From Amborella trichopoda (Eukaryota > Streptophyta > Magnoliopsida > Amborellales > Amborellaceae), in contig NW_006500178.1 in assembly GCF_000471905.2 (NCBI RefSeq), positions 940,724-1,004,723 of the forward strand: a DNA stretch of 64,000 nt. Direction: 5' to 3'. The notes below the pieces were generated by a model that was not told where the DNA came from, did no database searches, and was given only the letters and a program-made list of their open reading frames with translations. Numbering within the stretch: the stretch's first letter is position 1; every line of letters begins with the position of its first letter. The translations under genes and the position numbers were made by a program. Positions 33,311 to 44,373 of this stretch are shown piece by piece.

Positions 33311-34117
33311 TTGCAAACTTTAAAGTTAGAAAGGTTGTATGCCAAATTAAGTAAGAGTGAGTTTTGGCTTCCCAGCATAACCTTCTTGGGTCACATTATT
33401 TCCAAGGATGGGATCACGGTCGACCCCTCCAAGGTTGAAGCCGTACTTAAATGGGAGAGTCCAGCAAATATGACTAAAGTTCATAGTTTCCTGGGGCTAG
33501 TCAGATACTATAGGCACTTTGTGGAGGGATTCTCAAAGATAGCGCTTCCCCTAACTCGACTGACCCAGAAGAGCATAAAATTTATGTCGTCCGAAGATTG
33601 TGAGAGAAGTTTCCAAGAACTCAAGAAGAAACTGACCACTGCCCCTGTCTTGGCATTACCCGAGGTAAATGAAGACTTCATGATTTATACTGATGCATCC
33701 CATAAGGGGATCAGGAATGTACTAATGCAGAGAGGTAAGGTTATTGCTTATGCCTCAAGGTAACTAAGGCCATACGAGAAGAACTACCCCACTCATGATT
33801 TGGAACTCGCGGCAGTCGTATTTGCAATGAAAATCTGTAGGTACTACCTCTATGGGGCCAATTTTAAGGTGTTCATGGACCACAAGAGCCTCAAGGACTT
33901 GTTTTCCCAAAAAGAGTTAAATATGAGGCAAAGGAGATGGATGGACCTACTGAATGACTATGACTGCACAATCGAATACCATCTAAGCAAGACTAATATG
34001 GTGTCCGATGCCTTAGGTCGGAAAACCGTGGTCTCTGTGGCACAATTGATAGTGCGAGAAATGAAGTTATTGGAGGATGTAGTGGAGTGGCACCCATCTC
34101 AACCTCTTGGTAAATAG
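33311..34117 (+). pseudogene. Chromovirus RT thumb and RNase H
   Basis: Two segments in the RT frame are separated by a stop at 33761-33763. FLGHIISKDGITVDPSKVEA and YYRHFVEGFSKIA belong to the RT connection. The acidic residues of RNase H appear in IYTDASHKGIRNVLMQ, then LELAAVVFAMKICRYYLYG and FMDHKSLKDLF. The segment ends at about DALGRK with a spacer stop at 34115. Confidence 0.9.
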
Positions 34118-34198
34118 AGTGAAGTATTGTCATGTCTATGGGTGGAGCCCTAACTCTTTCAACAGGATCGAGCAGCTCAGAAAGAAGATATCCAACTG

Positions 34199-35195
34199 AT
34201 GAAAATCCTTGAAGAATTGAAGATGGAGGGAAAAGAGGATTTCTCTGTAGGTAGTGATGGACTGTTAAGGTTTAAGGGCCGAATATGTGTTCCCAGTGAT
34301 GAAAGTGTGAAAAGGGTCATTCTGGAAGAAGCACACCACTCTCGCTACACGATTCACCCTCGGGGTACAAAGATGTCTCAGGATCTGAAAAGAGCCTTAC
34401 AATGGAACAACATGAAGCGAGACATGGTACAGTTTTTGGATAAACGTCTAACGTGCCAACAAGTGAAGGAAGAACATCAGAAACTTGTTGGACTATTACA
34501 ACCCCTATCCATACCAGAGTGGAAGTGGGCACACATCGCAATGGACTTTGTCTTTGGGTTACCGAGGTCAACTGTAAGGCATGATGGTATCTGGGTCATA
34601 GTGGACCAACTAACTAAGGTTGCTCACTTCTTACCTGTTCGCACGACCTATACGTTGGACAAGTTGGCTCAGCTGTACATCGGAGAAATTGTGAGACTTC
34701 ATGGGACTCCTATTAGCATTTTGTCAGACAGGGACCTCAGGTTCACTTCTAGATTTTGGTCAAGCCTACATTCAGCTTTGGGGACTGAACTTACCTTCAG
34801 CACGTCTTTCATCCCTAGACAGATGGCCAATCAGAAAGAACCATTCAAACATTTGAAGATATGCTAAAGGCGTGTGTCACCGATTTTAAAGGAAGCTGGG
34901 AGGACCATCTACCCCTGATAGAGTTTGACTATGCCAATAGCTTCCAAGCTAGCATCTAGATGGCACCGTATGAGGCCTTATGTGGGAGGAAGTGTAGATC
35001 GCCCATCTGTTGCGATGAGGTAGGTGAGAGGAAATTACTGGGGCCCGAGATAGTCCAGATAACTTCTGAGAAGATTCCCTCAATTAGAAAACGACTTAGG
35101 ACAACCCAAAGTCGGCAAAAGAGTTAAGCCGATAATCGCAGGAGAGACCTCGAGTTTGAGGTAGGAGACCGGGTCATTGGGCGTTACTAGGTTTC
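34199..35195 (+). pseudogene. Chromovirus integrase
   Basis: The N-terminal zinc finger has the His pair (EAHHSRYTIHP) but its CX2C is damaged (LDKRLTCQQ; the first Cys is Arg). The core has Asp in AMDFVFGLP and Asp in LSDRDLRF. A frameshift near 34825 leads into [15 protein letters not shown], which carries the catalytic Glu, and then a stop at SFQASI*MAPYEALCG. A second shift occurs near 35190. The enzyme would insert cDNA but is dead here. Confidence 0.9.
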
Positions 35196-35597
35196 TTGAA
35201 GGTATCGCCGACCAAGGGCGTTACGAGGTTTGGTAAGAAAGGGAAATTAAGCCCACAGTTCATTAAGCCTTTTGAAAATTTGGAAAGATATGTGAGTGTG
35301 GTATACCGACTTTCCCTGCCACCTAATTTAGCCAATATCCATAATGTCTTCCATATATCCCTGCTAAGGAAGTATCGACGTGACCCGTCCCATGTTTTGG
35401 AATACAAGCCAATCCCACTCAGGGAGAACCTAACCTACGTTAAACGACCAATTGTGATATTGGATCGAAGAGCATAGGTGTTGCATAATAAAAAAATTCC
35501 CCTGGTACACGTGCAATGGAAATATCACACAAGGGAAGAATCAATGTGGGAACGGGAGGATGAAATTAGGGAAAAATAGCCCCACCTCTTCGATTAA
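35196..35597 (+). pseudogene. Integrase C-terminus and chromodomain-like tail
   Basis: KGVTRFGKKGKLSPQFIKPF and NIHNVFHISLLRKY are the GPY/F-type end of integrase. After RPIVILDRRA* the frame continues PLVHVQWKYH and ESMWEREDEIREK*PHLF. This matches the C-terminal motif of chromoviruses that carry a divergent chromodomain, thought to guide insertion to heterochromatin. Two TAG stops interrupt it. Confidence 0.85.
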
Positions 35598-35623
35598 TGA
35601 TTTTGGGGACAAAAATACTTTTT

Positions 35624-35633
35624 AAGGGAAGGA
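35624..35633 (+). other. Polypurine tract
   Basis: AAGGGAAGGA lies directly upstream of the 3' LTR and is the expected plus-strand primer. Confidence 0.85.
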
Positions 35634-35636
35634 TGA

Positions 35637-38600
35637 TGCAAAGGCCACAATTCAATTGAGCCTAATCATTTGCAGTAGAAGAGAGAAGGAAGTCGAAAGA
35701 GACGGGAGTGCACGCCCGGTGCTAAGGGCGAAGGATAGCACCGTCCATGTGATTTGGCCTAATACCGTCCATGTAACATGGAGGCAACACCACGTGCAAA
35801 TGAGGGTATTGCCGTGAGTATAAAGGGCCAACACCGTGCGCTGGCCAGACTAATGCCGTGAGCAAAAGGGGTAATGTTGTGCACGGCGTGAGGTCGCACT
35901 GTTTGAGAATTGGAGAGAGAGCGGAGAAGTCTGAAGACCGCCATTTAGAGTAGCGCTGCGCATGGAATCGAGTATTGTCGTGTGCGCACCGCCATCAGCA
36001 GAAGGAAGCGTAACATTGGGCACGTGAGGAGGCTTAGCACCATGAGTGAGGACAGAAAGAGAAACGGAAGCATCGCCTCGAGCGTATCCCCGTCTGGAGC
36101 ATCACCGTGAGCGTATCGTCGTCTGGAGCAGCGCCACGAGTGTATCACTGTCTGGAGCATTGCTGCGAGCATATTGCCGCCTGGAGCATTGCTGTGAGTG
36201 TATCACTGTCTGGAGCATCGCTGCGAATGTGTATCACCATCTGGAGCATCGCCATGAGTGTATCGTCGTTTGGAGCATCGCCACGAGCATATCATTGTCT
36301 GGAGAAGCGCCACACGCGTATTACCATCTAGAGCATCGCCGCGAGCATATTGCCATCTGGAGCATCGTCGTCTGGAGCTTCGCTGTGAATGTGTATAGCC
36401 ATCTGGAGCATCGCCGCAAGCATATCGCCGTCTGGACCATCGCCGCGAGTGTATCACTGTTTGGAGCATCATCGCGAGGATATCGCCATTTGGAGCATCA
36501 CCGCGAGTGTGTTGCCGTCAGAAGCATTGCCTCCTGGAGTAATGCCGTGCGCGGATGGTCAAGTGTGCAGCCGTCGGCGGTGCCAGTGCCGCCGCGTACC
36601 TGTCAGCACCACGCGAGTGACGCCAGCCACAACTCTTTTCTCAACCAACCCGCGGCGTCAGCCACAGTTGGCCTCACCTACCCATGCACCTATAAATTGT
36701 GCCCCTCGTCACCCTTAGTGTCCTATCCCTCTCTGTCTCTCAAACTTTCTCTTTCTAGGGAGCCTTGCGCTGCTGCTATTAGGAGGCTGCTGACTGGAGC
36801 AAGGGGCGACCTGCACGTGAAGGCTTAAGAGTGAGGCTGCCATGGAGGAGCAAGGGGCAACCCTCACAAAGTTTAGGGGCGTCGTGACCTTTAAGTAAGT
36901 GGATTTAGTGCTATACCTCCCTTAGATTCACTTGAATGGGATATGACCGATATAATGAATGAATGTAGAGTGGATGAAAAATGAAGTGGAATAATGCTTG
37001 AAAATGGCTAATGAATTTTGGAAAAAATTATAGAGTTATTTCCTTGCCAAACTTACAAGTTTGCTTGATATGATTAAGACTAAAAATATGACTTAAGTCA
37101 ATCTATAAGATGGTGTATAATATGGTGATGGCATGTTAATGCTCGAGGGAAGGAGATTTTCCAACAACTGTGCGAGCTTTTTCCTTGTGCTTTTTGCTGA
37201 CTAAATGGCACTCGAATGGGCCCAAATTGGTTTTAAATGAAAGATATACATGTCTAGTTAAAGTTTTCTTTTTGTATCATGATCAAATGTTACATGGATC
37301 AAAAGATATGGCCTAAAGCGTGATACATGTCATTGCTCACAGTCGCTGTAAATTCCAGCAACTGTGACTCTTTTTGGCCCGCACTCTTGGCCTGGCAAAC
37401 GACGTCCAAATGTCCTCAAATTTCCACCATTAGAAAGCCTTGCAAATAGAATTAAATTTACATGCTTTGATATTTTCGAAACTTCCCATAGATTTTGAGT
37501 TGTACCCCAAAATGCATGAGTGTGTCACTGCCCACTGTTTTCAGCAACTATTACTTGTTTAGATCTAAATTTTCGACCAAACTATTGAGGTCCGATTTTC
37601 GTGATAATTGAAAGATTGAAATTCTCGCATCTAGGTATTAATTGAAGCATTAAAATTCCCTTGATAAGCGATAAGTATGAATGCTATATGATAATTGCCA
37701 TGCATATGCCTCAAGGTTTTGTGAAAGATGCTCCACAACAATGTGCTACATGAAAAGTGATAAGCGCCATATTGACGTGATTATTTCATGATGAAAGTTT
37801 CATGATAGGTGCCAAAATGCTGTTGATGATATCCATGAGTAAATGTTATGCTACGATTCATGTAATGAATGTTTCGTGTTGATTACCATACTGATATAAT
37901 GAGAATGTGATTTATTTGTTATAAAACATTGAATTGACATGAATGAATATAATACTCGAGCAAGAGATGAGGCCCTAATGATGACCACTATGAAATGGGA
38001 CACCCATTAGTAGTAAACACTGCTCTGTTATATCAATGTGAGAATGGCCATTGTTTATAGATATTGGGCACTACGCGATGGGTCACCCATCGGTAGTGGA
38101 GACTGATGCCCCTAACCTGCACAATGATAGGAACTGGTTAGGGGAGAAAAGATGGTCGCTTCCTATGATTCATGAGACGAGATATGTGATTGATTGATGC
38201 CTTGCAAGATAAAGGCCTGTCAAACCCCTAATGCGTGCTGGGGACTATGTGTATGAGTTGAGAGTATTACGAAGCGGACTACCCCACTTGTCATTACCCT
38301 CCCTCCTGTGGGATGGTAGTAGTCCTAAGCAACAGGTTTGGCTTGGCTTGAGGGATATGACTTCTATTAGCAGGAGTAGGTGAACTAGGGAGTGAGTGTG
38401 TAACAAATAAGTTGTGACTGTGATTTCCTGTAGTTGTAATAACTGCATGATAGTGTCTATAATTGATGCACTGTTGCTTGGATATCCTATTTATAATTGA
38501 TGTACTGATTTGATGACCAGTAAACGTGACTACTGCACTGCCACTGATTATGGTCTAGTAAACTATTTATTGCAGATGGGTAGAATTGTTACCAAAGTAT

Positions 38601-39055
38601 AACACTAGATATGTTTACTAAGCTTTAAAGCTCATTCCATTATTTGTCCTCCTTGTAGACTGAAAGTGACAGGTTCAGAGTTGGGAGTGCTGGTTGAAGC
38701 TAAAGATTGAAGTGGCCATTCGGAGAAGGATTTTTAGATCTAGTATGTAGCTAGGCTCTAAGCCCTATTTGTACTGCTTTCTTTGAACTATGTAACTCTG
38801 GGCCCTGTAGCCCCGAACTCTATGGTATTACTTTGGGGTGTAATGTAATGTAATGAAATATATTTTCTTATGAGTTTTCCAAGTTTTAAATTTTTAGTCT
38901 TGTGAGCATCGACTTTCATTGGGTTGCTTGATTACCGAGAGTAAGGCGTTGAGTTTGTTCCTACCCGAGTAACAAATGCTACATTGAGATCACGAACCTA
39001 CATCTGGTCGCCCTCCATCGTCAGGGATGAGGCGATCGAGGGCGGGGTCATGACA
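35637..39055 (+). repeat. 3' LTR of chromovirus
   Basis: This 3419-bp LTR is about 400 bp longer than the 5' LTR. It has an extra ~180-bp block (about 35820-36002) and more 29-bp units (36080-36535). The rest is collinear with the 5' LTR. Confidence 0.93.
36080..36535 (+). repeat. 29-bp minisatellite in 3' LTR
   Basis: About fifteen units occur. Long open frames (36046-36828 on plus, 36203-36472 on minus) exist only because the unit has few stops. Three units of 29 bp restore frame, giving a 29-residue periodic peptide that I do not regard as a gene. Confidence 0.85.
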
Positions 39056-39060
39056 AGGTG
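39056..39060 (+). repeat. Target site duplication, right
   Basis: AGGTG follows the 3' LTR directly and matches 28059-28063. Confidence 0.95.
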
Positions 39061-39759
39061 CCTCGATCTTGCGTTTTGGGTCGGGATGACCAGATGGTAC
39101 GCGTCTTGGGTTTCAGGGAAACCTGAGACTTGAGACCGCTCTCTCGGGAACCTTATTACAAACAAGGGTAGGTATACCAACTGATGAGAGAGGAAATTTA
39201 ATATGAGGCGAGACACACCTCACCTGGGTTTGTGACTCACTCGGGCTGACTCGCGTGGGTGCCCTCTTAGATCACGTCGAAAAGCCTCTCTGTCTTGCAA
39301 TTTGTTTGGAATCGCCTCCCTTGGCCCGTACTCTCCTGTTTCTGCAATTACACATACACAGTTAATTTACAAGATAAGTGGGCCGAGGGAACCCACCTTT
39401 TCTCTAGACGAGTGCACATGGGCGTGCACATCCAAAAGAAGAAGGAAAGAATAAGAGGATAGAAACTGAGACGATGAAAGGAGAAGAAAGAGATATAATA
39501 GGGGAACGGAGAAGAGAGGAATTTGACCAAGTGGTTAGACTAACCCACTAGCTAGACCAAGGGATTGACCTGGTGTGGTAGCAAGATGGGTACGGTAACT
39601 CAGACCGGCACAACAACAATACTACTCAACGACAGAATGATCATCGACCAGTCCTGACATGATGGTTAGCTTGTCGTAGCAACAAGACATGCACGGTAAC
39701 TTAGACTGACACGACGGCAATACTGCTGGATGACGGGACCACCATGGCAATGCTAATCT

Positions 39760-40070
39760 TCTCCTTGGTCAAACGAGAGAGGAAGAAGAAAGCAGAGAGA
39801 GTAGAAGAGAGGGATAAGAGAATAGAAAGAGGAGAGAAGGAGAAGAAAAAAGAATAGAGAGTAAGGACAGATAAAAGAGAATAAAAAAAGAGAGAGAAGA
39901 GGAAGAGAAGAAGAGAACAAAAGAAAAGAGAAGAGAGAGAGGTGAAAAGAAGGGAATAAAAGAGAGGAGGAAAGAGAAGAAAAAGAAAGGAAGAGAAGAG
40001 AGAAGAAAGGAGAGGAAGAAGAAGAAGAAGAAAGAGAAGGGAGAAGAGAGAGAAGGAAGAGAACACACAT
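39760..40070 (+). repeat. Purine-rich (GA/GAA) tract
   Basis: About 300 bp are almost free of pyrimidines on the plus strand. The minus-strand translations are only Ser/Leu/Phe strings. The corresponding place in the B-side region (59860-60300) is also a purine tract. Confidence 0.85.
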
Positions 40071-40159
40071 GTTAGTAACAGGGCCTAGCATAAGGGCACT
40101 CAGGGTGGTAGCACATGCACAGCGTTAGCATGAAGAGCGTAACACACATGGTGCTGGTC

Positions 40160-40385
40160 TTGAATGATACTTGGCACTAGTTCACACGAACGGCGCACAC
40201 GCGGTGCTGGGCACAAATTACACAGACGGCTCTTGTCACAAGTTACATAGACGACGTTGGTCAAAAATTACACAGATGACATTGGTCATAAGGTACACAG
40301 ACGGCGCTGGTCACAAGTTACATAGACGGCGTTGGTCACAAGTTACACAAACCGCGCTGGTCACAAGTTACACAGACGACGGTGA
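40160..40385 (+). repeat. 25-bp minisatellite
   Basis: About eight units of CACAAGTTACACAGACGGCG followed by CTGGT lie in a head-to-tail array. Confidence 0.85.
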
Positions 40386-41159
40386 CTTGTGTTCGGGCCT
40401 CAGGCCTGAGCCTGACCCGGTTCTGGTCCATTTGACTCTTGGTTTTACATGGGCGATGGTAAACCTCTATTCAGGTCTCAAAACTGGTCTCGACCCTGTT
40501 TGGCCCATCGTCATTTGGCCTTCAGGGACCTGACTAGCACTCCAAGTTTGTGAGGGGTACTGCAAGGAAACGTCATCTATATTAGGGGGTAAACCCCCTT
40601 TTCCCACCATTTTACTAAAGGTTGAGCGTCAGTAAGATTTTAGGTAGTGAGAGAGGGAGACTTCTCAGCTAAGGGACTCCGACGAGAACACAGAGCTCAT
40701 AGGCGGTTGTTGCAAGTCCGACAAGAATTTTAGCAGGAAAGAGAAAGCTTCGGCTAGGTAGAGAGAACACCGACATGGATCTTCAGGGCTCATTGTTGCC
40801 AGAGTTGACGGAAGCAAGCAGTCAGCCGACCAACGTAGGGATTCCGGTGGTAGTTTTAGGGTACCAAAGAAGCAGAAAAGGGGTCCAAGTTACAACAGGG
40901 AGTTTCCGGTGAACTTCCACCGGTCTTTCGGGGACTTTGGTTGTGTGGAGGTTCTCCAATGGGTTTCCGACCAGTGGAGAGATTTCTTGACAAGAAGTTG
41001 GAAGGTCACAGGGAGTGGACAGTCACTGACGGTAGGTGAAGGGTCTAGAGGAAGGTATCGGTCGCCATCGATGCGTGTGAGCACACGAGTCAGATCACGT
41101 CACGGCTGGCAGTTATCAGAGGGGGCACCTGGGGTTCGAGGTGACACATGCACAATCTT

Positions 41160-41470
41160 GCGGCACGTGTGAAGGATTTGAACACAGTCGACGTTAGGTT
41201 ATACACAGCTGGCATTAACCTTGAGAACACAGCCGACGTTGGGCACAACTGGCGCATTTTAGAACATAGCTGGCGCTAGGCCTTTGGGATCCCAGATGAC
41301 GCTGGGACTTTGAGAACATAGTCGGCGCTGGGCCTTTGAGAACACAATCGACGCTGAGCCTTTGGGAACATAGTCAGCGCTAGGCCCTTGAGAACATAGC
41401 CGGTGCTAACTTTTGAGAACACAACCGGCACTAGTCACTGAGAACACAATCGCCGCTAGCAAGTATGCGT
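41160..41470 (+). repeat. 26-27-bp minisatellite
   Basis: About ten units have the form GAACACAGTCGGCGCTGGG followed by CCTTTGA. The core CGGCGCTGGGCCT corresponds to CGGTGCTAGGTCT in the 47-bp array at 58930-59860. Confidence 0.85.
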
Positions 41471-41570
41471 GGCAATAGTCAGCAGCTTAGTGCAGTGAGT
41501 CTTTAAGTTTTATATAATGGCTGGGCCTTCTCATAGAATCCCTGACATGAAAACCTAAGGGAGGAGAGCT

Positions 41571-42812
41571 TGGCACCGATGATTTTACCGGGGGAGAGCC
41601 TAGTCAGGGGTGAGCCCATTTGGTTGGCAGAACCAATATGCAAATCAGAGTGGCCCCTCAGTGTTACTTTCATTACTGACTCAGTTCGTTTTGAGGTCCG
41701 GGAGGCAACAATGATAAGGTCAGTATTGAAGAAGGGGTGGCCCTCCTTCATTGCATGCATAAGAATGTGGCCTCTAGGGTCAGATTTTGAGGGCTCAGAT
41801 GCGATGCCCCTGATTGTAGAGGAGGCGGACCCTATAGGAGCTTGTAGTTGAAATAGTTGTCGTGAACGACAAGGGCGAAGAAGAAGAGGGGGAAGGTGTC
41901 GAGCTTGCCGAAGCGAAGACAGTTCAAGAAGATAGGGAGAAGGGAGGAAATGGCCTTGAAGGTGTTGAGGTTGCTTTGGAGCATATTGCAACTGCTCCAA
42001 AAGACGAGGGGCAAGGAGAAGAGGTTGGCCTTGGAGGGACCATGCCTACTAATTGTGAGGCTGACAGGCTAGGTGAGGAGGCTATGAGGGATGAGAAGAT
42101 TGGAACTAGGGCCCCCTTCACCCCTGCAAAAGATGAGATCATGGGCTTCACAGACCCTCGGGAAGAGCCATCAACTCACATGGCTATCATCGCTTTGAGT
42201 TCTGCTGCAGAGACTGATGCTCCTTCCATTGCAGCAGCCCCAGCATCATTCCTTAGGCCCAGCTTGAGCGGGATGTTCGACATAATTATGGACATGCTTC
42301 GTTTGGGTGTGCAGAGATTGAAGGGTCTTCGTTTGGGTGTGCAGAGACTGAAGGGTCTACCTCTTGCTGAACTTAATGGTGCAATCCAGCAGTCAGGAGT
42401 TTCAAAGGTCATCCCTTACTTTAATGGCATCATAAGCGAGCTAGAAGGGTGGAGAATAAAGGCCTTGCATGAAGAAGCAACTGTGCAGTGGCTGGATGCC
42501 GCAGTCTTTCAGAGATCCGACCTTGCAGAGGAGGTTGTCGCCTGCCACCACAAGGTGATGACCCTGAGGGCAGAGATACTACATCTGACGCGAAAGCTTA
42601 ACAAGCAGGAGGAGGAGACTGCGGCTTAGGAAGCAAAGGAAAAGGTGCTTGCCGATAATATTCTAGCCCTCGAGTACTCCTTGGAAGAAAGGACCGCCTT
42701 GATGGAGCATGAGGCGGAGCTAGTGGCCGAACTGAGAGGTGAAATCGAGCGGGCTAGGGAATCAGCTGCAACATATAGGGGGAAGATCAATGAATTGATT
42801 GATCGATTTTGA
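41571..42812 (+). pseudogene. Antisense coiled-coil ORF, copy A
   Basis: The plus-strand ORF lies antisense to gag-protease of the same copy. The part at 41862-42627 is acidic (EEEEGEGVELAEAKT, GNGLEGVEVALEH). A conserved THMAIIALS segment follows, then amphipathic helices (ELEGWRIKALHEE, LAEEVVACHHKVM) and, after one stop at 42627-42629, a heptad-like coiled coil ending GKINELIDRF at 42812. An in-frame 10-residue duplication, LRLGVQRLKG, occurs at 42298-42357. The 5' part (41571-41851) is open but frame-shifted relative to the rest, and no certain start is seen. Copy B has the same order. I do not recognise the family and its function is unknown. Confidence 0.6.
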
Positions 42813-42878
42813 AGTGTCATCTTATTTTCTTTTCTTTTGACCATATTTTAGACACTTGTAATATCCCCTTGCTTTATG

Positions 42879-42884
42879 AATAAA
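42879..42884 (+). terminator. Poly(A) signal of antisense ORF, copy A
   Basis: AATAAA lies 67 bases after the coiled-coil stop, following a conserved ACACTTGTAA block that also occurs after the copy B stop (near 54510). This suggests the antisense ORF has its own 3' end. Confidence 0.5.
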
Positions 42885-42939
42885 ATTCTTTCTTTTTGCT
42901 TCAGTGTGATGCGTGGCTCTTTTATTCTTCCTCTTGCTT

Positions 42940-43760
42940 TTAAGAATATCCCACTCCTTTCTTTGTCTTTTGATGGCTTTCCATGGCTCCCATGACCTCG
43001 AATGGGGGAGCAGTTGCTTCCTCGCCCCTTAGTGTTTGATTTGACAGGGGTTCATAATCCATGGTTCTCATGATTTGGTGAGCCTGTTCGCTGTAAATAC
43101 TCCAATCTGGGGGACCCTTGGCTTCAATTCTAGGTGAATTGCTTTTGAGCTCATCATAGGTCTTAGTCTCAGGGAAAAACTCCTTCAAATGTCTTGAAGC
43201 GATGCGCATAACCTCCAACTGATTCTGGAGGCTGCGAACCTCACTTCTTAACTCTACCATGGGGTCTTGTTCCTGAGAGCTGGAGGGCTGGCTCTTATCC
43301 ACCTATACTTCTCTGAGAGCCTCTGAGAAGTGTAAGACCTTCTTTTGGCTGCTGGTGATCTCCTTGCTCATGGAGGACGGGATTTGGAGTACCTTCCTTA
43401 GTGGTTGGTATGTCAATTCTGCTTCTAGGAGAGCAATGGGGACATGCAGGACTTTTTGCTAGTCCAGCGTGTAGGTGACCCTCGGCTCTGGAAGGTCTAC
43501 CTCTAAGGCTTACTTAGCCTCAGGTGTTGCTTCTAGCTCATCATTTTGTTCTGATGAATTATATGTAGAGGGGACGCTTCATCTTCGGGAGACAACACCA
43601 TGACCTCGAAGAGATGGCAAGGTATACTTGGATAAATAGGAGTTAAGGGGAGGATTTTGCCTTGCCTTTTCTCCTCTTTGAACATGTCTGTAATCATTCG
43701 CCCAAGGTTTTCAACATCCTCATGAGACGAGGGTCTTGTCTCTCTCATAGGCTTCCAATC
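42940..43760 (-). pseudogene. Conserved region downstream of protease, copy A
   Basis: Minus-strand frames continue from protease: KDDDWKPMRETRPSSHEDVE, GRMITDMFKEEKRQG, PRVTYTLD*QKVLHVPIALL, QNQLEVMRIASRHLKEFF, ETKTYDELKSNSP, GPPDWSIYSEQAHQIMRTM and YEPLSNQTLRGEE. The same series occurs in copy B (55263-54655), so this was a translated domain of roughly 250 residues. It has no RT, RNase H or integrase motif and I do not recognise it. A few stops interrupt it. Confidence 0.6.
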
Positions 43761-44370
43761 ATCATCCTTTGACCTTTCTGGTACTGGAAGATCTTTGAAA
43801 TAGTACTTAGCATGGAATGATCTCTTATCAGCATAGACCGTGTGTTGTCTCCCATCTCAATTGTACTTGAAGCACTGGTGGAGCATGGAAGGGACTACCC
43901 CTTGATCATGAAGCCAAGGGCGGCCGAGCAAGACATTGTAAGACGTATCAGTGTCGATTACGTGAAATTGAGCATAATCGTTCAGGTCACCGATCTTGAG
44001 GCGAAGATGAACTGTCCCAGCCAGCTTTTATCCTGATTGGTTGAACCCTTGCACAATGATATGGGTAGGAGTGAGGTCGCCAGATCCTAATCCCAGTTAG
44101 GTGAGGATCCTTCTTGGGATCAGGTTGACTGCTGACCCTCCATCCAGCATAATCCATTTGACAAGGCAGGTGTGTAATTCAACATTCATGAAGAGGAGGT
44201 GATTGTGAAATTTTCCTCCCAACTGAAGGTCATCTTTGGAAAAGGTGATTGCCAAGCACCCACCCAGGATGGCTGGGTCTACCTTAATAGGCTCCACTTC
44301 AGTCTCATACACTTTCGGGTTAGAAAGGGCTTGAACTAGGTCCATATGATAGTCTCTGGACAACATAAGA
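43761..44370 (-). pseudogene. Tat-like aspartic protease, copy A
   Basis: The minus-strand frame contains LGGCLAITFSKDDLQLGG and WIMLDGGSAVNLIP. The latter is the catalytic Asp-Gly-Gly motif, comparable to D-N/S-G-S in the family. After a stop at 44097 (LT*LGLGSGDL) it continues to FHVIDTDTSYNVLLGRPWLH, the conserved C-terminal protease motif. The domain would process Gag. It is followed not by RT but by the unfamiliar region at 42940-43760. Confidence 0.82.
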
Positions 44371-44373
44371 GCG

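Larger units (their letters stand above)
28064..39055 (+). mobile_element. Complete Tekay/Del-like Ty3-gypsy chromovirus
   Basis: This 10,992-bp element has LTRs at 28064-31081 and 35637-39055, an initiator tRNA-Met primer site, gag-pol in the order gag, protease, RT, RNase H, integrase, chromodomain-like tail, a polypurine tract and a perfect AGGTG target duplication. Very long LTRs and a C-terminal chromodomain-like end fit the Tekay/Del clade. By eye the LTRs differ at roughly a tenth of positions in the first 150 bp, and the genes carry many stops. The insertion is therefore old and inactive. Confidence 0.93.
39056..41500 (-). repeat. LTR/leader-like region of Tat-like family (D/A side)
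   Basis: This region continues copy D's leader interrupted by the chromovirus. Its first ~700 bp are homologous to 58153-58800 upstream of copy B gag (anchors GCCTCGATCT, AGACCGCTCTCTCGGGAACC, ACTCGGGCTGA and GGAATCGCCTCC). It contains a purine-rich stretch (39760-40070) and two minisatellites (40190-40385, 41160-41470). No ORF in it looks coding. The stretch 40500-41160 shows nothing recognisable. Exact LTR ends are not determined. Confidence 0.55.

Noticed and set aside
34317-34571. Minus-strand ORF inside the chromovirus integrase
   Set aside because: It is a shadow of the integrase reading frame, which carries the family motifs.
36046-36828. A 260-codon plus-strand ORF in the 3' LTR
   Set aside because: It runs through the 29-bp minisatellite, whose unit contains few stops in any frame. 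The peptide is simply periodic and has no counterpart in the 5' LTR.
39701-40091. Minus-strand ORFs rich in Ser, Leu and Phe that look membrane-like
   Set aside because: They are translations of a purine-rich tract in three frames, not transmembrane proteins.
41503-42000. A 165-codon minus-strand ORF opposite the coiled-coil ORF
   Set aside because: Only the plus-strand reading is conserved in copy B. The minus frame has no homologue there.
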